In this document: positions 56,971 through 64,000 of the stretch, piece after piece
How positions within the stretch are numbered: position 1 is the stretch's first letter
How the letters are laid out: every line of letters begins with the position of its first letter
Assembly: GCA_945910005.1 (NCBI GenBank)
Contig: OX246746.1
Span: 20,371,316 to 20,435,315, forward strand
DNA from: Isoperla grammatica
Taxonomy: Eukaryota; Arthropoda; Insecta; Plecoptera; Perlodidae
DNA: 64,000 bases
Direction of reading: 5' to 3'
The notes under the pieces: generated by a model
What the model was told of the DNA's origin: nothing
The model's input: the letters and a program-made list of their open reading frames with translations, nothing else
Databases searched by the model: none
Translations under genes and position numbers: made by a program

Positions 56971-57233
56971 TTTAGGGCGAAACAAAATGCAATGTTGTTT
57001 CGTCAAAAGAGATTTCTGAAGGAAAGCAGATAGGTGTGAATACATAGAATACAAAACTTACTTCATTACTTCATTAAAACATACAAAAATATTCTATTTT
57101 AAAGTTATGTCTAAGAGTTTAGAGAATATAAAATTGAAACATTTAAACATACACTTAATTTAATTAGCCACGCCGGTGGTCTGTCTGGTGGTGCGGATGA
57201 TTACTTTGAAGTGAGGTCCCTCCCTGTATCCCG

Positions 57234-58814
57234 CTAATCGCGGGAGGGACTTCTGTTGTTTTTAGTTTTCTTGGTGTAGTCCTTCAGTATGGGTGTGTTT
57301 ATACTCTTCTCGTCGACGTCACTTTTATTGCGGGCGTTGGGGCATTCCGTCGCGTAATGGCCGTTCTCTTGGCAGCTGTAGCAGCGAATGGAACTCTTGT
57401 CGCGTTCCTTTGAGGTTGACCTCTTACTCCCTTGCGAAGAGCTATGAGGGTACGACTCCCTGTCGCGTCCCCTGTACTTGTCGTAAGATCCGTCGCGATT
57501 TTCTCCGTTCCGGTCATGGCTCCCTCTGCTCCCGAAGTTGACGTGTTTCGAGTCAGGTGAAGCTCTTTTTTCTCTGCGGCTGTCCTCGCTCTCATCTCCC
57601 GAAGTGGGTTGGCTGTCCCTTCTGCGATAGTGTGGGTCCAGAGCTTTTATACTAACGTCGGTAGAGTGTTTATTTGACCCACTCCTATCTTTATAGTCTT
57701 CTCTAACAGCCTCCGACAGAAATGCGTAGCCGTGCGCGAGGGAAGGTTCCACACATTGTACCGGCGCTGGTGGTGGTTTGTATTGTCTTTGGCGATACAC
57801 GGCTTCTTGAATGGCCCGTGCGTCTTTGGCCATTTCGTGCAGGTCTCGGTATTGTTTATTAAACGTATATCTCACGTACTCGGGATGCATTTGTCTTAGC
57901 ACACGATTGACTTTATCCACGTCTGTAAAACGGCCATCCAGTTTCTCATAGAATTCGTGTATTATCTGGATGTACGTGGACAGTGGTTCATCGGGGTGCT
58001 GGGTTCGTTCTTCCAGGTCTCTCTTGAGGCGGTCCTGATAATCCGCAGCTTCGTACTTTTCATTGAAGGCCTGGCGAAAACTGGCCCAGGTGGAGAAACC
58101 CCCGGTAAACCGCCACCATAGGGCTGCTTCTCCCTTTAAGGCGTTTGGAATACCGAGTACCATTACCTCGTCTATGTGCAGACCCGGCCTAGAAGAGGCG
58201 AACCTTTCGAATTCGGCGAGAAATTCCGAAGGCGTTTGTTTGTCTCTGTGACCAGAGAACAGTGGCAATCTAACCTCTTTCAACATCCACTGTGCACCGA
58301 TTCTTGTGTTGGGATGCGAGAACTGTAGGTTGCTATTGTTCTGCTGGCTTTGGGCCAATGGACGGGTGTCGTGACGGTTCCATTGACCTCTATCGCGTTC
58401 CGTGTTCCCTCCTGTATGATAACCTTGGCTGAACCTGAAGTCACTTTCGGTGTTGAAAGTGAGGCCAGTACTATAGCCAAATCCAGGTGGAGCTTTTACG
58501 GTCGGGTATGTGGGCGCAGTTCCGACTTGCCGTGGTTGGCGAGATTGAAGTTCGGAAAACAACTCCATGGATCTCCTCAGCATAGTCGCCAGCTCTTCCA
58601 TTTCAACGTTGTTACTTGAGTTTACTCGTTTTTCTTCGTCTCGCATGTAGCGGTAGTCCTGCACCCGGCCATGGGTGTAATGTGTGACCGGCGTGGTAAA
58701 ACTTTCTCTAGTTTGAAAGTTCTGGTGAGAGTAATTCTCTCCTTCGTTTGGCTGTGCTATACCTGGCCACCCCTTATGTGGTGACGGGTGCGCGGATAGA
58801 AGCACTCTTCTCAC
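57234..58814 (-). CDS. Gag polyprotein, main part (capsid-like domain and zinc knuckle)
   Basis: The frame has 526 codons. From about residue 183 it shows a retrotransposon Gag pattern: LPLFSGHRDKQTPSEFLAEF, ALKGEAALWWRFTGGFSTWA, FRQAFNEKY and EEPLSTYIQ-like sequence to about 310. A Ser/Arg/Asp-rich region follows, then a zinc knuckle CYSCQENGHYATEC (C-x2-C-x4-H-x4-C) near residues 485-498 and a basic tail. It would package the element's RNA. Its first residues overlap the end of the upstream frame, so the real N terminus probably lies at 59103. The frame ends at TAG 57234-57236 and no pol frame follows. Confidence 0.85.
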   Translation of the reverse strand: MRRVLLSAHPSPHKGWPGIAQPNEGENYSHQNFQTRESFTTPVTHYTHGRVQDYRYMRDEEKRVNSSNNVEMEELATMLRRSMELFSELQSRQPRQVGTAPTYPTVKAPPGFGYSTGLTFNTESDFRFSQGYHTGGNTERDRGQWNRHDTRPLAQSQQNNSNLQFSHPNTRIGAQWMLKEVRLPLFSGHRDKQTPSEFLAEFERFASSRPGLHIDEVMVLGIPNALKGEAALWWRFTGGFSTWASFRQAFNEKYEAADYQDRLKRDLEERTQHPDEPLSTYIQIIHEFYEKLDGRFTDVDKVNRVLRQMHPEYVRYTFNKQYRDLHEMAKDARAIQEAVYRQRQYKPPPAPVQCVEPSLAHGYAFLSEAVREDYKDRSGSNKHSTDVSIKALDPHYRRRDSQPTSGDESEDSRREKRASPDSKHVNFGSRGSHDRNGENRDGSYDKYRGRDRESYPHSSSQGSKRSTSKERDKSSIRCYSCQENGHYATECPNARNKSDVDEKSINTPILKDYTKKTKNNRSPSRD

Positions 58815-59103
58815 GGTAATCTCGTTCTAGTTTTTGTACATGATTCTCAAACTTTAATTTCAGTTCTTCTAGCTGCATTCGTGTTTCGGGTGATGGCGCG
58901 TCTCTTCGGCCGTCACGGTGTAGTTCTTGGTCCCTCTCTTCTGTTCGAGGTGTGTGGTTTTCTAACGTGGATGGGCCTCCTTGCCCGGTTAGTTTTGTAT
59001 TTAACAAGAGTCCGTCAGTGATCTCTTGAGTATAATCATTTGCTTTGTCTTCTGAGTTTTTCCCCACGTGCATGGGGAAGGTATCCGACACCTCTTTGGG
59101 CAT
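58774..59103 (-). CDS. N-terminal part of Gag, in a frame offset by one base
   Basis: ATG at 59101-59103 opens 109 codons: MPKEVSDTFPMHVGKNSEDK and, near the end, a probable coiled-coil (RMQLEELKLKFENHVQKLER). It stops at 58774-58776 inside the 41-bp overlap with the 526-codon frame, which is displaced by +1. Either a programmed shift or a one-base mutation separates the two parts. Confidence 0.6.
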   Translation of the reverse strand: MPKEVSDTFPMHVGKNSEDKANDYTQEITDGLLLNTKLTGQGGPSTLENHTPRTEERDQELHRDGRRDAPSPETRMQLEELKLKFENHVQKLERDYREKSASIRAPVTT

Positions 59104-59316
59104 TTTGTAATTCCGCCTGTTTACTAAAACTAAAACTGCGTAGAGAGACTTCGCACTGTAGCACTATTAACCCTTGTGCTACTTTAAGCTTTCTTTTACG
59201 TATGCACTAACGAATATTTGTATTGCCAACGGAAAATATAATAAGGGGATACTGACTGAAAATAGATACGGTCTCCTACAAATACAGGGTCTGAGTTACG
59301 TTTCGTTATAACTCAA

Positions 59317-59334
59317 ATCCCGGACGAGCCCCCA
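59317..59334 (-). other. Primer-binding site matching tRNA-Pro
   Basis: On the minus strand the 18 bases are TGGGGGCTCGTCCGGGAT, six bases inside the 5' LTR. This is the classic complement of the 3' end of tRNA-Pro, also used by many gammaretroviruses. Its position next to the LTR supports function. Confidence 0.88.
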
Positions 59335-59340
59335 CTTTTC

Positions 59341-60965
59341 TGTAGCGGACCCCGTCCCTCTACCCCCTGGCACGCGTCTAGGGTCTATAACTGCTACTTG
59401 CTAGTCAGCTACGAGGGTGATCGAGAGAGGAGACTACCACAAGAATCTTGTTTCCTTAGTCAAGCTTCGGTACGATTTTGTTTATCGGATGTGTGTGTGT
59501 GATAGAGAGTGGGAGCGCTCGCAGCAGACCAGTTAAGGTTGGCTCACGTCCAGCAGGCCCTCTGTATGTGTATGTTTTCGAGAGTGGGAGCGCTCGCAGC
59601 AGACCAGTTAAGGTTGGCTCACGTCCAGCAGGCCCTCTGTATGTGTTGTTTTCGAGAGTGGGAGCGCTCGCAGCAGACCAGTTAAGGTTGGCTCACGTCC
59701 AGCAGGCCCTCTGTATGTGTATGTTTTCGAGAGTGGGAGCGCTCGCAGCAGACCAGTTAAGGTTGGCTCACGTCCAGCAGGCTCTCTGTGTGTGTTTACC
59801 TGTGTGTGTATGTAAATGATAGTGTGTGGTGTCAAATCTACCTAACACTTGGAAACGAAATGAATTCGGAGACCGAAAAAATATCAAACACTTGTTTTAT
59901 GTTGGTAAAATTATATTTATAAAAACACTCGGTATTTTAACACTGAAAATATACTAAGTCCGTAGACCAGAAAAAATATATATTAACACTTGAAAGAAAA
60001 GTTTGGCAATACGCAAAAATATTCTATGTGTTAGCTGTACGATTATTCGAAAGGTCCCTATGTGAGCTCTCTACGATGCGAGCTCGGACTGATAGCTTTA
60101 TCACGGTACGTTGTGGGGCTGTTTGTCAAACGAGACTCGGACTTGAATACCGCGAACACCGTGCTCTCCAGGGCAGCTGTGTAGCGAACACTCCTGTGTT
60201 GTCACTGCTGCGCCTCGAAGTCCTACACAGTCATGGAGCGGGAGCTCCTCGTGTGCTGGTGGAAGTAATCCAATGGTGGTATCCGCGGTACTGATTTAAA
60301 TGGGCCGCGTTACGAGATTATATAGGCACCGGTGGGGATGGAAAAAATTGCTTCCATCTACTGGTGGTAGTGGTGGGGGTTGCGCATGCGCATTTCGGGT
60401 CTTTCTGTCGTCTGCACACAGCTGATGTACAGGTGTGCCGATCTAGTGGTTTACGTATTGCCAAAGTACAAAAATAAAATACTCCAAGTAGGGGGTAGTT
60501 TCGAGAGAGTTCGATGAACACTGTGAAAACGTACCCCTGTTTACTTTTACTTAAAACTAACATGGAATGATCACTACATATTTAAAACAGAAACTACATG
60601 CGCTAAATGCTTTATATGTTCAGCATTGGATTTTACTTAATACAACTTGAAATATATCTAAGATTTCGTCACCGTCGCCAATGCACGGCCATATGAATAT
60701 TATTTATAAACTAACATTTTAAACAGAATAAAGATCTCCTACCTTGTATAAATGATCGGAAAAGTGGATGTTTCATTACACGACCCTTTAACACCGCTGA
60801 CATTGACTTGTAATAATATAAATAAATAATTTACCTTGTGCGAAGAAGGTGCCAGCTACCTGGATGCGAGATCAACACCACAATACAGTGCTGCCTCCTA
60901 CCCTGAGTTGGCCGAAGTGTTTTCGCGCCTTATTTGAACAGTAACGCCTGAGCATGGGCGTTACA
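59341..60965 (-). repeat. LTR (5' LTR in element orientation), 1,625 bp
   Basis: Same sequence and ends as the LTR at 55172-56949, but with four tandem-repeat units (59505-59787). It adjoins the primer-binding site after six bases. Confidence 0.92.
59505..59787. repeat. Tandem repeat inside the right LTR, four units
   Basis: Units start at 59505, 59580, 59654 and 59729. Spacer variants show that they correspond to units 1, 2, 3 and 6 of the other LTR; the equivalents of units 4 and 5 are absent. Confidence 0.95.
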
Positions 60966-61285
60966 GCATGGCTTATGGCTGTGCTTATGGTCTAAGATCC
61001 ATGGCGCGCCCCACCGCCCCCGACCTCTATCGGACAGTTGAAGGGTGTATGGGCGAGATGCAGTATGCTTGGCTTGGAGGAACTTGTATTGTCATCGTAT
61101 TGAATTGATTGTCATCGGTGTGATCACTCTCACTATCATTGACAGATTCACATTCGTCAAAATCTTCTGTTTCAAACGATTCGTCGTGGTCGTTTATTTC
61201 ATTGGTTTCACTTCCCAAACTTGCACAAAACGTCATCCACTCCGCAAACTGGTTGGCAATTATTAGTGTTTCAATATTAAGAGGA

Positions 61286-61650
61286 AGGACTACTAGCCAA
61301 TATTAAAACCCGCGAAATTAACGTATTTTCGTCATATCTCAATAACGCCACACAATATCGAAACAGTGACACCTACGCATAATTTGGATTCGTGAGAGCT
61401 CAATACCGTATGAAAAAGATTTATTAGTTTGCAGTAATTATAATTACTAATTCTTATTTAACTAATTTACAAGTTAATTAGAAATTACAACTTTAATTAC
61501 TACAATCTACGAAATCTTATTCATTTGGTATTGAGCTCTCACGAATCCAAATTATGCGTATAGGTGTCACTGTTTCGATATTGTGTGGCGTTATTGCAAT
61601 ATGACGAAAATACGTTAATTTCGCGGGTTTTAATATTGACTAGTAGTCCT
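61286..61650. mobile_element. Foldback element with arms of about 135 bp
   Basis: AGGACTACTAGCCAATATTA at 61286 faces its complement ending at 61650. The match continues inward through ACGTATTTTCGTCATAT, CAATATCGAAACAGTGACAC and TCGTGAGAGCTCAATACC to about 61424 and 61513, with few mismatches. The 90-bp centre is AT-rich (TAATTA words). No target duplication was found. Confidence 0.7.
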
Positions 61651-63100
61651 CAAACTTTATTTCTATCTCTTTAGGTTTATTCTGAAATGTTTCGTGATTT
61701 AGTGAGTCGTCATTACATAAACATTAATCGTAGCGTAGTACAGCGTGATGTGGAGATGTACTTTGGGCACTTTGGGTTTGAATGTTTTCAATAAGACGAT
61801 GCTTGTTTCGAGCGACAAGGTAACATGAACTTCGCTCTGTTTTTAAAGGGGTATCAATGCTGCCTCTCAATTTGACAGACGGTACTGCTCATTTTTTTAA
61901 CACTTGTTTCGATTTTTTTTCCATTAGATTCATTTTCCATTTTCAAACTGTTGGTAATTTCATAGTCGTCTTTAATGAAATGTTCGGAACATACACTAGT
62001 GTATTTGCTTGGTAGGCCTACAGAGTTTTTACTATTAATTTTCGATAGCTAGTGTTTATGTCGCACTGGCTAAAAACCCAAAGGCACTGGAGATTTGTCC
62101 CTGTTTGGAAAACGGTGTAACGACATGTCGATCGGGCTTACAAGACTGTTATTGCATCCGTACGCACAACAATTTAATACCATGATGACTGATTAATATA
62201 GCTGGTACGATACGTACACTATAGTCTATCTATATGGCCATTTACAATAATAACATAACAGTTTTGACACTTACAATGTCCGTTATGCTTAATGCCTCCA
62301 CGACAAGCATAATGAAACTATAACTACAAATAAATCAACTAGAACCTAAAGACGTACTCTACTTAATCCACTTCCCCGTGCACTCTCTTAATAAACTGCT
62401 GGATATAAGCACTCACATTAGCTATTAATAAAACTATTCATTGTACATCTCTTAAAGCAAATCTGAGAAACAACCATCCATCCAGACTGTCAAGTGTCAA
62501 CCCCTTACTGCACCAAGCAACGTGTGTTCCTACCCGAGTCGCGCCTCGCCCAGCCGCTCGGCCCGCATCCAACAACGTCACATGCCCTGAGGCGCGCGTC
62601 AAAACAAATCATTGTAGGGGGAGTAGGCTTCGTCCAAAGTTGCCATAAACTGCGGTTTTCTTATTTTTTTAATGTCTATTTGAAAACAAAAAATACTTAC
62701 TGGTATGTGAAAATAGGCCTTTAAATGGGTCCAGTTTCCTGTTATATTTTAGTAAGGCATTTGCGATCATGTTGTGTGCATCAATGAATCTTATGGTATA
62801 ATATTTGGAAATTTGTTTTTAAATTGATGTGTGTGTTTCTTTCCAGATGGCCGTGACGAAATCATAATATGGTCCTAGATTAGTTTTCACACAGGGTTGG
62901 GAAAACTTCAACTAATTTACTCGATGTTTTCTTTTTGTCAGTGTGAGCCCAAATATCGATTGGTTTAGGAACTGACGGTATATTTGTATTCGAAATATAC
63001 CGAAGATGACGATCTAATGATACAAATTTCCAAAATGCCCCCAAAAAGTTTGTCTGTTTTGATACTAAGCCATCATAAATGTTCAAAATTGCAACCCCGA

Positions 63101-63111
63101 CCCCCCCCCCC
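63101..63111. repeat. Poly-C tract (11 C, interrupted runs around it)
   Basis: C11 between ACCCCGA and TGCCCCCATCCC. Confidence 0.9.
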
Positions 63112-63141
63112 TGCCCCCATCCCGAATTGGATGAAATCGTG

Positions 63142-63184
63142 AAAAATCATAGACCGCATCTCCTGGATGTGGTCTATGATTTTT
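63142..63184. repeat. 18-bp stem hairpin before the SINE-like sequence
   Basis: AAAAATCATAGACCGCAT faces ATGTGGTCTATGATTTTT around a seven-base loop, with one mismatch in the stem. Confidence 0.75.
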
Positions 63185-63188
63185 GATG

Positions 63189-63255
63189 CTAGCTTGGTGT
63201 TTACAGTACCGTCGTTGCTTTATGCGCTGAAGGTTTGGAGTTCGAAACCAATCAC
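63189..63255 (+). repeat. tRNA-derived SINE head (fragment)
   Basis: TAGCTTGGTGTTTACAGTAC resembles an A box, and GAGTTCGAAACC some 45 bp later resembles a B box, with CGCTGAAGG between them as in a tRNA anticodon arm. The fold is incomplete, so this is a tRNA-like promoter of a short interspersed element and not a tRNA gene. Confidence 0.45.
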
Positions 63256-63266
63256 CTTTCACCTTT

Positions 63267-63350
63267 TTTTCTCCTTATTCACACGTTTATAACAATTTAT
63301 AGTTATTTTTCTCCTTATTCACACATTTATAACACTTAATAGTTATTTTT
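63267..63350. repeat. 39-bp tandem duplication
   Basis: TTTCTCCTTATTCACAC followed by (G/A)TTTATAAC and TAGTTAT occurs twice, starting near 63268 and 63307. It lies directly after a tRNA-like sequence and could be the tail of a SINE. Confidence 0.75.
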
Positions 63351-63773
63351 TTCATAAATATACTGATTTATATTTATAAACGTCATACATAGACGCGAGA
63401 GACGTATACACGTCATATAAAACACCCAATTTTGAGATTGGTGTATTTGTGTAGCACATTCAACAAATCCTATCTGTAGCCTATCAAACATTAATGTGCA
63501 TGGAGACTGTTGGACACGGTTTGGTTTTTAGCGTTACTTAGAAAGTAACAAGGTGCAGTTTGTTTCTCACATTAGGTATATTCTTGTATGTTCAGTATTT
63601 TTTAAAAATAATTCAATTTGATATACGCTGTATGCGGGTATGGGTTATCTCCCGCCTTGATTATGTCACCCACCCAGGCACACACAGGGCAGAGTGCAGA
63701 TTACGTCACACGCAAGGGATGACTCAGTCAGCCAGTCTCGCTGAGCGCTTTGTTCGGGTTGGTTGTGTAGCTG

Positions 63774-63789
63774 CACTTCTCATGTCCAG
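63774..63789 (+). CDS. Possible first coding exon of a downstream gene
   Basis: ATGTCCAG is followed by GTAAGACT, a good donor, in a CpG-richer 150-bp zone with an AP-1-type TGACTCA at 63720 and a TACGTCAC motif. The short coding start followed by a donor could be a first exon. No downstream exon is within the window, so this is weak. Confidence 0.15.
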
Positions 63790-64000
63790 GTAAGACTTCG
63801 CTTCATCTCAATACCTACTTACCAGCTCTTCTCATTAATTAACAGCGAGTAGACAGTCCCAGTGGTTTCATACTAAATGGGGAATACGCTCTTTCCAGGG
63901 GAAAGTGCATTTTCAAATGGGCTTCTGGGGGGATGCCAGGGAGGGGCAATTCAATTTCCAAACCCTTTGACCAACACCCGGTCGATAACTCATTATCTTT

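Larger units (their letters stand above)
55172..60965 (-). mobile_element. Gag-only LTR retrotransposon, young insertion
   Basis: It is bounded by two direct LTRs and flanked by GCAT on both sides (55168-55171 and 60966-60969), a likely 4-bp target duplication. The internal part is only 2,391 bp and holds a Gag region; no protease, reverse transcriptase or integrase is present. Primer-binding site and Gag orientation put the element on the minus strand. Apart from tandem-repeat copy number the LTRs look identical, so the insertion should be recent. It probably depends on polymerase functions supplied elsewhere, as known for gag-only (TR-GAG-like) elements. Confidence 0.9.
60970..64000. other. 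Right flank of the LTR element
   Basis: It contains the foldback element, a SINE-like fragment, small hairpins and tandem repeats, and a CpG-richer patch at 63640-63790. A - strand acidic frame at 61027-61236 (ETEDFDECESVND) may be a transposase-derived remnant but cannot be assigned. Confidence 0.55.

Noticed and set aside
1..64000. CRISPR array, operon, prophage or other prokaryotic system
   Set aside because: Repeats are tandem or inverted transposon structures without spacers; introns and gene structure are eukaryotic.

Overview
This is a eukaryotic, almost certainly metazoan, window: AT-rich, gene-poor, with GT-AG introns, AATAAA-type signals and many small transposons. The word TAGGCCTA recurs throughout introns and intergenic DNA. 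Together with the gene content this suggests a marine invertebrate, possibly an echinoderm, but nothing here fixes the species.

The main gene runs on the + strand from 6107 to 31559. It is a DIDO1/PHF3-family transcription-elongation and chromatin protein. Ten exons join without a frame break into 2,120 codons plus stop. In order they carry an AT-hook-like motif, a PHD finger split by an intron, a small Cys/His motif typical of DIDO1, a TFIIS central domain, a Lys-rich stretch, a SPOC domain, a Pro/Gly-rich segment and an Arg/Ser-Lys-rich tail. The 5' end is not secure; a possible 33-nt first coding exon lies at 4009-4041.

A second gene runs on the - strand from 52389 down to 40485, converging on the first. 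Five exons with matching phases encode a 329-residue acidic/Ser-rich protein with basic nuclear-localisation-like clusters; I do not recognise it. A weaker - strand model (12059 to 9464) sits inside intron 1 of the DIDO1-like gene.

The rest is mostly mobile DNA. Intron 6 of the DIDO1-like gene holds a TTAA-flanked transposon of Kolobok type with a broken THAP domain and a nested inverted-repeat element. Several non-autonomous hAT-like elements have clear 8-bp target duplications (32734-33729, 44391-44912, 52765-53590), and an older pair of related elements lies at 19130-20362 and 35652-about 37240. A decayed, 5'-truncated non-LTR retrotransposon (41990-44057) and a TIR element lie in the last intron of the - strand gene. 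From 55172 to 60965 there is a young LTR retrotransposon in - orientation. It carries gag only, has a tRNA-Pro primer site, and its two LTRs differ by exactly two units of an internal tandem repeat.

The most striking unexplained structure is a perfect palindrome at 49123-49427, with 150-bp arms and a 5-nt loop. No prokaryotic system, CRISPR array, rRNA gene or intact tRNA gene is visible.
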